Assembly: GCA_964568855.1 (NCBI GenBank) | Contig: CAZMSD010000004.1 | Span: forward strand, 87,162 to 151,161 | Direction: 5' to 3' | Length of the DNA: 64,000 nt | DNA from: CAZMSD01 sp964568855 | GTDB lineage: Bacteria; CAIWAD01 | Shown here: positions 10,154 to 19,250 of the stretch, one piece after another | How the letters are laid out: the number at the start of each line of letters is the position of its first letter | Numbering within the stretch: position 1 is the first letter of the stretch | Position numbers and translations under genes: made by a program | Notes under the pieces: generated by a model | Seen by the model: only the letters and a program-made list of their open reading frames with translations | Databases searched by the model: none | Told to the model about the DNA's origin: nothing

Positions 10154-11122
10154 TCAATATCTGCGACGCAGGATCCAGTCCGCGAACCGCCGCAGTTCGC
10201 TGTTCCCGTCGGATTCGAGGATATCCTCCACCGCCAGCAGGGCCTGGTCCATCAATGCCTCGACCGCCCGTCTTCCGGAGTCGAGGACGCCCGCTTCCTT
10301 CAGCAGCCGTCGCAGTTCTTCGCTCACTCCGCTTCCATGATCGCCGAGCAGTTCCTTGAATCGCCGCAGGCTCTCGCCCGACAGGCGCTCCGCCGCTTCC
10401 AGCGTCACGTAGGTGGCCTTGCGCATGGCCAGGTCGGAACCAACCGCCTTGCCGAGTTCCTCGGTCGTCGAGAGGTAGTCCAGCAGATCGTCCTGGATCT
10501 GAAAGGCCTTGCCGATCAGCGAACCGTAGCGCTCCAGCGCCTCCACCTGCTCAGGATCGCCGCCCGCCGCCAGCGCGCCGATCTTCGAGGACATGCTGAT
10601 CAACCGCCCCGTCTTGCGGGCGATCATGTCCTCGTACTCGGCCAGGCTGACTTCCTCCCGCCCCTCGAATTCCTTGTCCAGCGCCTGTCCCTCGCAGACT
10701 TCCACCACCGCGTCGGTGAAAGTTCGAATCAGCTCGCCCAGGCGCTCGGTCTTCAAGCGGCTCAACCGGCGGTAGGCGATACCGATCAAGGCGTCGCCGG
10801 CGAGGATCGCGGTGCCCTCGTCCCACTTGGCGTGTATCGTGGGCTGTCCGCGGCGGATGTCGTCCCGGTCCATGATATCGTCATGGACAAGCGTGAAATT
10901 GTGCAGGAGCTCGACGGCCACCGCCACGTCGAGGACGGATTCCATCGAGGCCTTCAGACTGCGAGCCGCCAGAATCACCAGGATCGGGCGCACGCGCTTG
11001 CCCCCGATGCGCATGACGTAGCGGATCGGATCGTAAAGCGAGGCCGGATAGGGACAGGACTCCAATACCTGTTCGATGTGCTTATCGACGGCCTGGCGAA
11101 TATCGGCGAACACGGTGCTCAC
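10154..11122 (-). CDS. Polyprenyl (isoprenyl) diphosphate synthase
   Basis: 322 residues, trans-type prenyl elongase making farnesyl-to-octaprenyl chains from IPP for quinones or carriers. It has both Asp-rich motifs: LLHNFTLVHDDIMDRDD (FARM, DDxxD) and FQIQDDLLDYLS (SARM). Other landmarks are GGKRVRPILVIL and GKAVGSDLAMRKATY. The length fits IspB/HepS-like enzymes, but chain length cannot be told from sequence by eye. The start is GTG at 11122. It is the first gene of a run that continues into EIIC and the PTS genes, although the functional link is unclear. Confidence 0.92.
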   Translation of the reverse strand: MSTVFADIRQAVDKHIEQVLESCPYPASLYDPIRYVMRIGGKRVRPILVILAARSLKASMESVLDVAVAVELLHNFTLVHDDIMDRDDIRRGQPTIHAKWDEGTAILAGDALIGIAYRRLSRLKTERLGELIRTFTDAVVEVCEGQALDKEFEGREEVSLAEYEDMIARKTGRLISMSSKIGALAAGGDPEQVEALERYGSLIGKAFQIQDDLLDYLSTTEELGKAVGSDLAMRKATYVTLEAAERLSGESLRRFKELLGDHGSGVSEELRRLLKEAGVLDSGRRAVEALMDQALLAVEDILESDGNSELRRFADWILRRRY

Positions 11123-11198
11123 GAATGGTCAGGAGGTAATGCCGATTCCAGTCGACCGGTACTCTGGGCCCCTGGTGTCGGGGCGACCCGTGCCGGGA

Positions 11199-11579
11199 TC
11201 AGTCCGGATTGGGATCGGCGAAGGCCTTCTCGATGAGTGTGGCCATGGATTTCAATTTGACCGGTTTGACCAGGTAGGTGTACCCATCGTTTTCAATCGT
11301 CCGCAGGATGGTCTCCGAAGAGGGGAAACCCGTCACCACGATGACGCGCACGCTGTTGTCGCGCTCGCGGATCTGTTCCAGCAGTGTCATTCCGTCCATG
11401 CGCGGCATCTTGATATCCGTGATCACAAGATCGATGTCGCGTTCCTGGAAGATCTGCAGCGCCATCTCCCCATCGGTGGCGGTGTAGGCACGATGCCCGA
11501 TGTCGGAAACCAGCTCGGACAGGATCTCGCACTGTTCAGGATTGTCATCCACGATCAGGATATTGCACCGCTCGCTCAC
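11199..11579 (-). CDS. Stand-alone response regulator receiver
   Basis: 126 residues, essentially one CheY-like receiver with no output domain. The acidic pair is in NILIVDDNPEQ, the phosphoacceptor Asp is in LVITDIKMPRMDG, the Thr switch is in VIVVTGF and the Lys is in YLVKPVK. The chosen start is GTG at 11579, with GAGGTG just upstream; a TTG at 11591 is less likely. It probably receives phosphate from a histidine kinase encoded elsewhere. It is 76 bases from the prenyl synthase, and divergent mpl starts about 150 bases away. Confidence 0.93.
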   Translation of the reverse strand: MSERCNILIVDDNPEQCEILSELVSDIGHRAYTATDGEMALQIFQERDIDLVITDIKMPRMDGMTLLEQIRERDNSVRVIVVTGFPSSETILRTIENDGYTYLVKPVKLKSMATLIEKAFADPNPD

Positions 11580-11731
11580 GGGACACCTCAAGCTTGACCT
11601 AGTGAGTGATAATTAGCTGAAAACTGATGATTTTGCAAACGGAAACCGGACCGCATCGAGCTTCCGACCACATTAAATGTAATGTAAACAAATTCGAGCA
11701 AGCGGACTTGTACTACAACAAAGGAATGGAT

Positions 11732-13342
11732 ATGCGTTGCTGGTTCATCGGCATCGGCGGAGTGGGCATGGGTTCGCTGGCCTGCTGCCTGAAGGAACAG
11801 GGACACGACGTGCGGGGCTCGGACGCGGGCGTCTACCCGCCGATGTCGGATTACCTCGAGCGGGCCGGCATCGATTGCTGCGAGGGCTTCGACGCGCAGC
11901 GGTTGCTGGACTGGGCGCAGTCACCGAACACGAAAGGAGAGGCTCCTTTTCGATCAAGGCCCCTCGTGGTGGTGGGCAACGCCGTTCCCCGGGGCAACGT
12001 CGAACTGGAGGCGGCCCTCGACGCGCGAATTGAACTCAGCAGTTTGCCCGAGCTGATCGGCGCTCAATTCCTTCCGGGAACGCATCCGGTGGTTGTCAGC
12101 GGCACGCACGGCAAGACCACCACCACCAACCTGGTAGCGCTGCTCTTTCAAAGGGCGGGATTGCGGCCGGGCTGGATGATCGGCGGCGTGCCCGCGGACC
12201 TTCCCCGCTCGATGCGCGCGGCAGGAGATCCCCTGATCGACGCGGACGGCTCCTTGATGGCGCCACCCTTCGTCATCGAAGGCGACGAGTACGACACGGC
12301 GTTCTACGACAAGCGCAGCAAGTTCTTTCACTACTGGCCGCGCACCCTGTTGATCAATCACCTGGAATACGACCACGCGGACATCTTCGACGACCTGGAG
12401 CAGATCCGGACGGCTTTCCGGCGCCTGGTCAACATGGTACCGGCGGGAGGGCGGATCCTGGCCAACGGCGACTGCGAGGACGTCCGCCTCGTCTGCGCGG
12501 ACTCCTTCTGCCCCGTGATACTCTTCGGCGAGTCCGAGGACTGCGCCTACCGTCTGCTGGAGGAAGCTGCCGGGGAGCGGGAGAGCCGCTTCACGGCGAG
12601 CGTTCCCCAGGATCCCGGGTGGATCCGCGAACTCGCCGGGGCCGGTCTCCCGGGCGAGCGGGTCTCCGCCGGGCCGTCGCCGAAAGGTGGAAAGAGAGGA
12701 TCGCGTCGGGGGACCGGGCCGCTCGCCCCGCTGACATCCAGCAGCGTCTCCTTCAGCAGCCCGCTGCAGGGAGTATACAACGGCCGCAACCTGCTCGCCG
12801 CGCTGGCTTCGGCCGACCTCTTCGCCGTGCCGCGGGAACTCGCTCTGGAGGTCTTCCAAAGCTTCTCAGGGCCGGCCCGGCGGATGGACCGCTATGAACT
12901 CGGCGGCGGAATTCTGCTGTTCGACGATTTCGGGCACCACCCGACGGCCGTGCGCGAATCCATAACCAGCCTGCGCCGCCGCAATCCCGGCCGGCGCCTG
13001 ACGGTGCTCCACGAGCCGCGTTCCAACAGCAGTGTGACACGCGTGATGCAGAAGGAATGGCAGGAGGCCCTGGCGCTGGCCGATCGCGTGATCATGGGGC
13101 CGCTGCACCGGCCCTGGAAGTACGCGCCGGAGGAGCTTTTCGACCTGGAGCGGGCGGCGGCCTGGTTCGCCGGGTGCGGAGTGGATTTCGCGCAGGTGGA
13201 CGATGTGTCACGTATTCCCGGGCTGTTGGCGGAAGAGAGCGATTCCACGGGGAAAGACGGCGCCGCTCAGCTGTGGGCGATCTTCAGCAACGGCGGTTTC
13301 GGCGGCCTGCGGGATATGCTGGTGGAGCGTTTCGGGTCATAG
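11732..13342 (+). CDS. mpl: Mpl, UDP-MurNAc:murein tripeptide ligase
   Basis: 536 residues, against about 457 in E. coli. A cytoplasmic Mur ligase that reattaches L-Ala-gamma-D-Glu-mDAP to UDP-MurNAc in murein recycling. The nucleotide-binding start is FIGIGGVGMGSLA; the P-loop is VVSGTHGKTTTTN; Mpl-specific stretches are FVIEGDEYDTAFYDKRSKFFHYWPRT and LFDDFGHHPTAVRES, with HEPRSNS and IFSNGGFGG near the C-terminus. The start is ATG at 11732 with AAGGA six bases before it; the ATG at 11726 is too close to that site. Two low-complexity inserts (about residues 65-78 and about 310-345, the latter carrying SPKGGKRGSRRG) account for the extra length and contain DNA hairpin sequence. Confidence 0.92.
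   Translation: MRCWFIGIGGVGMGSLACCLKEQGHDVRGSDAGVYPPMSDYLERAGIDCCEGFDAQRLLDWAQSPNTKGEAPFRSRPLVVVGNAVPRGNVELEAALDARIELSSLPELIGAQFLPGTHPVVVSGTHGKTTTTNLVALLFQRAGLRPGWMIGGVPADLPRSMRAAGDPLIDADGSLMAPPFVIEGDEYDTAFYDKRSKFFHYWPRTLLINHLEYDHADIFDDLEQIRTAFRRLVNMVPAGGRILANGDCEDVRLVCADSFCPVILFGESEDCAYRLLEEAAGERESRFTASVPQDPGWIRELAGAGLPGERVSAGPSPKGGKRGSRRGTGPLAPLTSSSVSFSSPLQGVYNGRNLLAALASADLFAVPRELALEVFQSFSGPARRMDRYELGGGILLFDDFGHHPTAVRESITSLRRRNPGRRLTVLHEPRSNSSVTRVMQKEWQEALALADRVIMGPLHRPWKYAPEELFDLERAAAWFAGCGVDFAQVDDVSRIPGLLAEESDSTGKDGAAQLWAIFSNGGFGGLRDMLVERFGS
11931..11952 (+). repeat. Small GAAA-loop-type hairpin inside mpl
   Basis: CGAAAGGAG and CTCCTTTTCG form a near-perfect inverted repeat around AGG. 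It codes for the insert NTKGEAPFRS, which E. coli Mpl lacks. It resembles the CCGAAAGG-containing inserts later in mpl (near 12680) and in ggt (39269-39321). Confidence 0.4.
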
Positions 13343-13350
13343 CGAGCCGC

Positions 13351-14400
13351 TCAGGCCCTGATGAAAACGTAGACGCAGTAGCAGAGGTAGATCGCCAGGA
13401 AGGCCACGGCCTCCGGTTTCTCAACGCGGAATTTGCTCGCGGTCAATGTGAGACGCCTGCGGTCCTCGCTGAGGAACATGAACACGAAAAGCAGCAGCGA
13501 GGAGCCGATCACGAGGCCGAGATCCCAGTTGAGCACCGGGTCGTAGCTCAGGGGCGTGAATACGGAGCACAGGCCCAGGACCAGGAAAATGTTGGCGATG
13601 TTGGAGCCCAGCACGTTGCCCACGGCGATTCCCGGCCTGCCCTTGCGGGCAGCCACCACGCTGGTGACCAGTTCGGGCAGGCTGGTGCCCGCGGCCAGCA
13701 GCAGCAATCCGATCAGCTTGTGACTCACCCCGAAGAGCACCGCGAGACGCACGCCGCCTTCCACTGCCAGGTGCCCGCCGCCGGCCAGCCCCAGGGCGCC
13801 GCCGGCAAGCATCAGCAGGGCTTTCGAGGTGGATCCGGCGAGGTGGCCGGCGGCCTCGTCCTCCAGATCCTGGCCCGCCGCCCGCTCCGAGCGCGCCATC
13901 ACCGCCACGTAGGCGGTGAACATCACGAAGAAGGCCAGCAGGATGAGGCCGTCGCCCCGGCTGACCAGATTCGCCGCGCAGGCCGCCTCCGGTCCGTTCC
14001 ACGGAGCGGCTGCCAGAAGGGCGTCGTTGGCCAGGACCGCCAGTACCAGGCCGGCCAGCAGCGAGAGGGGTATCTCGCGCAGCACCGTGTTCCGGGCGAA
14101 GGGCAGGCCTCCGCGCGCCACAAGACCGGCCACACCCAGCACCAGCAGGGTGTTCATGATGTTCGAACCGATCACGTTGCCCAGCACCAGATCGCCGGCC
14201 TGGCGGAGGCCCGCGAATACGCTGACCACCAGCTCGGGCAGGCTGGTGCCCAGGGAAACGATGGTCAGGCCGATCAGCAGTTCGCTGACCCGGAACAGGC
14301 GCGCCAGGGCCGTGGCGCCGTCCACCAGCCAGTCGGCGCCCTTGACCAGCAGCCAGAACCCGGCCAGCGCCATGGCGACCGCGATCACGTAATCGAGCAT
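13351..14400 (-). CDS. yrbG: Calcium/sodium antiporter, CaCA family
   Basis: 349 residues and about ten hydrophobic helices. The two inverted alpha-repeats are plain: SLGTSLPELVVSV...VIGSNIMNTLLVLG near residues 50-100 and AAGTSLPELVTSV...VLGSNIANIFLVLG near 235-290. These supply the acidic ion ligands of K+-independent Na+/Ca2+ exchangers of the YrbG type. A charged cytoplasmic loop (RSERAAGQDLEDEAA) separates the halves. It starts at ATG 14400, 21 bases after the ABC ATPase gene, and may ride on that operon. Confidence 0.93.
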   Translation of the reverse strand: MLDYVIAVAMALAGFWLLVKGADWLVDGATALARLFRVSELLIGLTIVSLGTSLPELVVSVFAGLRQAGDLVLGNVIGSNIMNTLLVLGVAGLVARGGLPFARNTVLREIPLSLLAGLVLAVLANDALLAAAPWNGPEAACAANLVSRGDGLILLAFFVMFTAYVAVMARSERAAGQDLEDEAAGHLAGSTSKALLMLAGGALGLAGGGHLAVEGGVRLAVLFGVSHKLIGLLLLAAGTSLPELVTSVVAARKGRPGIAVGNVLGSNIANIFLVLGLCSVFTPLSYDPVLNWDLGLVIGSSLLLFVFMFLSEDRRRLTLTASKFRVEKPEAVAFLAIYLCYCVYVFIRA

Positions 14401-14421
14401 GTCACAAGGTAGGAATATGGC

Positions 14422-15447
14422 TCACACGTGCGGGCAGGCCACGTAGCGATCCTCGCCTCTGTCTTCGAAGACCGGCTCGTGCTCCGCGCATTCCGGCTTG
14501 ACCACGGGGCAGCGGGTGCGGAAGGCGCAGCCGGAGGGCTTGGCCATGGGATTGGGCACGTCGCCCGTCAAGAGCCGGCGGTCCTTGGTCTTGACGCGCT
14601 CGGGATCGGGAAGCGGCACCGCGTCCAGCAGGGCCTTTGAGTAGGGGTGTTTGGGATTGCGGTAGACATTCTGGGCCTCCCCCAGCTCCACCATGCTGCC
14701 CAGGTACATCACGGCGATGCGGTCGCTGATGTGCTCCACCACCGAGAGGTCGTGCGCGATGAAGATGTAGGTCAGGTGGAATTCCTCCTGCAGGTCCTGC
14801 AGCAGGTTGATCACCTGGGCCTGGATCGACACGTCGAGCGCCGACACCGGTTCGTCGGCCACGATCAGCTTGGGGTTGGTGGCCAGGGCCCGCGCGAAAC
14901 CCACTCGCTGGCGCTGGCCCCCGCTGAACTCGTGCGGGTAGCGGTAGGCCTGCTCTTTCGAGAGCCCGACCTTGTCCAGCAGCCAGAAGACACGGTCGTC
15001 CATTTCGCTGTCGGAAATGCCCCGGTGGGTGATCTCCAGGGGTTCGGCGATAATTTCGCGCACCAGCATGCGCGGATTGAGGCTCGAGAAGGGATCCTGG
15101 AAAATCATCTGGATATCCTGGCGGTACTTGCGCATATGCTTGCGCTTGAGCGCCACCAGGTCGACCCAGCCGGAATCGCTGTTGAAGAGAATCCTGCCGT
15201 AGATCTCCACGTCCGGCGCGCCGCTGCGCAGAATGTTGACGATGGCTCGGCCCACGGTGGTCTTGCCGCAGCCCGACTCGCCCACCAGGCCCATTGTCTC
15301 ACCGCGCCGAATGTCGAAGGAAACGCCGTCCACGGCCTTGACTTCGGCCACTTTATGCAGCAGGACTCCGCCGAAGACCGGGAAATGGACCCGCAGGTCC
15401 TCCACCTTCAGCAGCAGGTCCTTATCCAAGCTCGGGGTGTTGCTCAT
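14422..15447 (-). CDS. oppF: Peptide ABC transporter ATP-binding protein (OppF/DppF type)
   Basis: 341 residues. Walker A is GLVGESGCGKTTVGRA, the Q-loop lies in MIFQDPFSSLNPRM, the signature is FSGGQRQRVGFARAL and Walker B is LIVADEPVSALDVS. The C-terminal oligopeptide extension has Cys residues (CAFRTRCPVVKPEC) typical of Opp/Dpp ATPases and possibly an Fe-S cluster. Its ATG directly abuts the stop of the oppD-like gene. It powers peptide import together with the genes upstream. Confidence 0.94.
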   Translation of the reverse strand: MSNTPSLDKDLLLKVEDLRVHFPVFGGVLLHKVAEVKAVDGVSFDIRRGETMGLVGESGCGKTTVGRAIVNILRSGAPDVEIYGRILFNSDSGWVDLVALKRKHMRKYRQDIQMIFQDPFSSLNPRMLVREIIAEPLEITHRGISDSEMDDRVFWLLDKVGLSKEQAYRYPHEFSGGQRQRVGFARALATNPKLIVADEPVSALDVSIQAQVINLLQDLQEEFHLTYIFIAHDLSVVEHISDRIAVMYLGSMVELGEAQNVYRNPKHPYSKALLDAVPLPDPERVKTKDRRLLTGDVPNPMAKPSGCAFRTRCPVVKPECAEHEPVFEDRGEDRYVACPHV

Positions 15448-16521
15448 CTACTCGTTTTCCTCGGGACTGGGAGCCGGCGGGCCCTGGTCTGCGGTTTCAG
15501 CATCTCGCGCAGGCGCAGTATGCACCCCCGCGCTCTCGGCGAATAAATGGCAGCGCACGAAATGACCGGGTTGGATTTCGCGCATCTCGGGAATCGATGT
15601 CTCACAGTGCGGTAGGGCTTTGTCGCAACGCGTGCAGAAGCGGCAGCCCACCGGCATTTCGAGCATGCTGGGCACCATGCCGCGGATGGTCTCCAGTCGC
15701 TCGAGTCTCTCGCGGTCGGGCCGGGGCAGGCTGAACAGCAGGCCCTCGGTATAGGGATGCAGCGGATTGCCGTAGAGCTCGTGCACCTCGGCCACTTCCT
15801 GGATATGGCCTCCGTACATCACGATCACGCGTTCGCAGGTTTCAGCCACCACCGCCAGGTCGTGCGTGATCAGCACTATCGAGGCTTCCTTGCGGCGCTC
15901 CTTCATCTGGAGCATCAACTGGAGGATCTGGGCCTGGATGGTCACGTCCAGTGCCGTGGTGGGCTCGTCGGCGATCAGCAGCGCCGGGTTGCAGACCAGG
16001 GCCATGGCGATCATCACGCGCTGCCGCATACCGCCCGAGAGCTGGTGTGGATAGTCCTTCATCAGTTTCTCGGGAGCAGGAATCCCTACGGAATTGAGCA
16101 TCTCGACGCCCATCTCCCTGGATTGCTGCTTGGATAGGTCGCGGTGATAGCGCACAGCCTCCATCATCTGCATGCCGACCGTGAAAACGGGATTGAGGCT
16201 GGTCATCGGTTCCTGGAAAATCATGCCGATGTCCTCACCCCGGTATTCGCGCATTTCCTCGTAGTTCAGGTCGAGCAGATTGACCACCTTGCCGTTTTTG
16301 TGATACAGCACCTTCCCGCCCACGATGCGGCCGGGCGGGTCGGGTATCAGACGGTTGATCGAGAGGCAGGTCACCGACTTCCCTGATCCGGATTCGCCCA
16401 CGATGCCCAGGACTTCGCCGTGCAGGATCTCGAAGTTCACGTCGTCCACGGCCTTGACCGTGCCCGCCTCGGTATAGAAGTGTGTCTGCAGGTTCTTGAT
16501 CTCGAAGAGCAGCTCTTGCAT
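15448..16521 (-). CDS. oppD: Peptide ABC transporter ATP-binding protein (OppD/DppD type)
   Basis: 357 residues from ATG 16521 (MQELLFEIKNLQTHFYTEAG). The frame is open further upstream but overlaps the YejE-like gene there. Walker A is GIVGESGSGKSVTCLS, the Q-loop MIFQEPMTSLNPVF, the signature LSGGMRQRVMIAMAL and Walker B LLIADEPTTALDVT. The Cys cluster CRFCTRCDKALPHC is at the C-terminus. In E. coli Yej the two ATPases are fused as YejF; here they are separate. The C-terminal tail (DAETADQGPPAPSPEENE) is low complexity. Confidence 0.94.
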   Translation of the reverse strand: MQELLFEIKNLQTHFYTEAGTVKAVDDVNFEILHGEVLGIVGESGSGKSVTCLSINRLIPDPPGRIVGGKVLYHKNGKVVNLLDLNYEEMREYRGEDIGMIFQEPMTSLNPVFTVGMQMMEAVRYHRDLSKQQSREMGVEMLNSVGIPAPEKLMKDYPHQLSGGMRQRVMIAMALVCNPALLIADEPTTALDVTIQAQILQLMLQMKERRKEASIVLITHDLAVVAETCERVIVMYGGHIQEVAEVHELYGNPLHPYTEGLLFSLPRPDRERLERLETIRGMVPSMLEMPVGCRFCTRCDKALPHCETSIPEMREIQPGHFVRCHLFAESAGVHTAPARDAETADQGPPAPSPEENE

Positions 16522-16553
16522 GCCGTCCCCTGGTTTCGCTGGCCCGACAGGAC

Positions 16554-17618
16554 CTAGCGCAAGCGTGAATAGACCTTGGGATCGAAGGCTTCCCGGATGC
16601 CTTCCCCAATGAAGACCACCATCAGCAACGTGCAGAACAGCGCCAGCAGCGGCACCAGCACCAGCCACCAGTCGGTGATATTGGCCATGCCCACCTTGAC
16701 CATGCTGCCCCAGGAGGCCTCCTCGGGCGGCAGGCCGAAGCCCAGGAAGTCCAGCGTGACCAGCGCGCCGATGGCGCCCACCACGGCGAATGGACCGAAG
16801 GAGATCACCGGCGTCAGGCTGTTGGGCAGGATGTGCTTGAAAATCACACGGCGGTCGCTGGCGCCCATCGAAATGGCCGCCTGCACGTAGTCCTTGGTCT
16901 TCTCTCGATAGAACTCGCCGCGGATGTAGTACGTCATTCCCATCCACCAGAACAGGACCAGGAGCACGACCAACAGGTAGAAACTGGGTTTGATCAACGA
17001 GACGATGATCATGATCGTGAACAGGAAGGGAATGGCGCTCCAGAGTTCGATCACGCGCTGCACCAGGATGTCGAAGGTGCCCCCGTAATACCCCAGCAGG
17101 CCCCCGATGGTGATGCCGATCAGGTAGGACAGGGTGACTACGATCAGGGCGAAGGAGATCGAGACCCGGTAACCGTAGAGCAGCCGCGCCAGCACGTCCC
17201 GAGCCCGGTCGTCCGTGCCCAGCAGGTGCTCCGTGGAGGGTCGGTGGGGCGGCGTGCCCTCCATGTCCAGCAGCGATTCCTTGGGGCCGTATGGATAGAT
17301 GGGCAGCAGCACCCAGTTGTCGCCCCCATCATCCTCGTACTGCGCCTTCAGCTCGCGGTAATTCGCCCCGCCGATGCGGTCCTGCCCAAGTTCGCCGGCC
17401 GCCACGAAGCCAAAGATCGGAAAATGCAGTTCCCCCTCGTATTTGACCGCGATCGCATCTCTGCCCACCATCAGTGGAAGAAGAAACGAGGTCAGGTAAG
17501 ACACGACAAGGATGATCAGCGAGTAGTATCCCCGTTTCATCGTTTTGAACTTGCGCCAGCGCTTGGCCGTCAACGAAGTGCTGACCTTGAGTTCTGGGTG
17601 TCCGATCTTTCTCTTCAT
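16554..17618 (-). CDS. yejE: YejE-like peptide ABC permease
   Basis: 354 residues. One N-terminal helix is followed by a periplasmic segment with the Yej-type signature: AVKYEGELHFPIFGF...GGANYRELKAQY...LLPIYPYG, then LLGTDDRARDVLARLLYGYRVSISF. The EAA-like coupling loop is SMGASDRRVIFKHILPNSL. The C-terminus GIREAFDPKVYSRLR is typical of OppC/YejE. It pairs with the YejB-like permease 37 bases upstream. YejABEF carries microcin C-like and other peptides in enterobacteria; the actual substrate here is unknown. Confidence 0.9.
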   Translation of the reverse strand: MKRKIGHPELKVSTSLTAKRWRKFKTMKRGYYSLIILVVSYLTSFLLPLMVGRDAIAVKYEGELHFPIFGFVAAGELGQDRIGGANYRELKAQYEDDGGDNWVLLPIYPYGPKESLLDMEGTPPHRPSTEHLLGTDDRARDVLARLLYGYRVSISFALIVVTLSYLIGITIGGLLGYYGGTFDILVQRVIELWSAIPFLFTIMIIVSLIKPSFYLLVVLLVLFWWMGMTYYIRGEFYREKTKDYVQAAISMGASDRRVIFKHILPNSLTPVISFGPFAVVGAIGALVTLDFLGFGLPPEEASWGSMVKVGMANITDWWLVLVPLLALFCTLLMVVFIGEGIREAFDPKVYSRLR

Positions 17619-17655
17619 TATTCCATTGTCCTACGATGATGTCTTACTGTCCGCA

Positions 17656-19152
17656 TCACTTGAAACGGATTCGGGGATCGATGGTGGCGTAGATCATGTC
17701 GGAAAAGATGTTGCCCAGAAGGCGCAAAATGGCGCCGATGACCAGGAAGCCCAGCGTCACCGGGTAATCGCGGTAGATCAGGCTCATGAAGCCCAGCAGC
17801 CCGAATCCGTCGATGTTGAAGACCCGCTCGATCAGGTAGCTGCCCGCGAAGATCACTGAAATGATGTGGCCCAGGCCGGTGGCCAGAGGAATCAGGCTGT
17901 TCCGCAGGGCGTGCAGAAAAACCACCCGCCGCTCACTGAGTCCCTTGGAAAACGCGGTGCGCACGTAATCCGAGGAGAGGTTCTCCATCAGCGCGTTCTT
18001 CATTATCACCGTCAGGGAGGCAAATGAGGCTATGTTCCAGGCGATCAAGGGCAGGATCGTGTGATGCACCTGGTCCCAGACCTTGCCCCAGAAGCTGAAG
18101 AACTCCCAGTCCTCGCTGCGGAAACCGCCCAGCGGAAAGACGTCCCAGAAGGAACCGCCGCCCAGCAGCACCAGCAGCACAGCCCCCAGCGCCCAGCCAG
18201 GAGTGGAGTAACCGACGAAGACGATCACCGAGCTGGCCGTGTCGAAGGTGCTGCCGTGCTTGACGGCCTTCCAGACGCCCAGTGGAATACAAATGCTGTA
18301 GGACAGCAGCAGGCCGATCACGCCGAAGTAGATCGAGACCGGGAACTTCATCTTCATCACTTCCCAGACAGGCCGGGCGTAGCGGTGAGACTTGCCCATG
18401 TCGAGCTGGCAGATCCGCAGCAGCCAGGAGCCGTAGCGCCCGTAGGAGAAGGTCTTCCAGATCCGGGGCACCACCCCCGGAATGTCCACCTCGCCCTCCT
18501 CGGCCCACTCGAGCACCGTGGCGAGCTTGGTCTCGTACTCCTGGCTGGTCCAGACGGGCAGGTCCAAGCGCTTGATGATCAGGTCGACGGCGCTTTCCCG
18601 CTGCTCGCGCGTGTACCGCCCTCGCTCGTCCAGCGCTATCTCGCGCAGCGCGGGCACGGCTATTTCGGCGCAGGCGATCACAGCGCTGCGGGTCTCGTCG
18701 ATGTCCTCGCGGATCTCCTCCACCTGGGCGCGCAACTCCGTGATACGTCGCCGCAGGTCCTCGGATTCGCCCTCCTCGCGGAGTCGCTCGAACAGCCCGG
18801 CGATCTCGCCCTGCAGCTCTTCCCTGTGTGTCTCGCGGGTCAAGGTCTCCATGTACCGGGACACGTGATGCTCGGGGCGCCAGATCTTGAAATTGAGCAG
18901 GATCGGCTTGTCGTAACCGTAGTACGCCTTCATCTCCTCCAGGGCCTCTGCGGGAATCGAGGCGCCCCCGGCGGCGTCGGTGTCGGCGCCGGCCCCGGCC
19001 TCGCCGAGCTGGGCCATGCCCATCTTGAGGGCGATGATCTCCTGCTCGAGTGGCCCCCCGGGCACGAACTGGATGATGGTGAAGGCAATCAGTGTGATCC
19101 CGATCAGGGTGGGGATCATCAGCAGGAAACGGCGCAGAAAGTAGGCGATCAT
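17656..19152 (-). CDS. yejB: YejB-like peptide ABC permease with a large insertion
   Basis: 498 residues, against 364 in E. coli YejB. The N-terminus RRFLLMIPTLIGITLIAF...FVPGGPLEQ and everything from RICQLDMGKSHRYARPVWE to the C-terminus (GGGSFWDVFPLGGF, RDYPVTLGFLVIGAILRLLGNIFSDMIY, DPRIRF) match the family closely. Between YGYDKPIL (about residue 84) and that point, about residues 85-235 are extra. They are highly charged and predicted coiled coil (RRRITELRAQVEEIREDIDE), and they fall in the periplasmic loop after the first helix. The insertion is in frame and uncorrupted, so the protein is probably functional. Second gene of the transporter operon. Confidence 0.9.
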   Translation of the reverse strand: MIAYFLRRFLLMIPTLIGITLIAFTIIQFVPGGPLEQEIIALKMGMAQLGEAGAGADTDAAGGASIPAEALEEMKAYYGYDKPILLNFKIWRPEHHVSRYMETLTRETHREELQGEIAGLFERLREEGESEDLRRRITELRAQVEEIREDIDETRSAVIACAEIAVPALREIALDERGRYTREQRESAVDLIIKRLDLPVWTSQEYETKLATVLEWAEEGEVDIPGVVPRIWKTFSYGRYGSWLLRICQLDMGKSHRYARPVWEVMKMKFPVSIYFGVIGLLLSYSICIPLGVWKAVKHGSTFDTASSVIVFVGYSTPGWALGAVLLVLLGGGSFWDVFPLGGFRSEDWEFFSFWGKVWDQVHHTILPLIAWNIASFASLTVIMKNALMENLSSDYVRTAFSKGLSERRVVFLHALRNSLIPLATGLGHIISVIFAGSYLIERVFNIDGFGLLGFMSLIYRDYPVTLGFLVIGAILRLLGNIFSDMIYATIDPRIRFK

Positions 19153-19250
19153 GAATCAGGTCCTGATTCGTGGAATGCGTAATGCCGGCGTATCACGTAG
19201 CGGGCGGAAGGCGGCAGCGTACTTACCGGCGGCCGCCCGCGGCTCGATTG

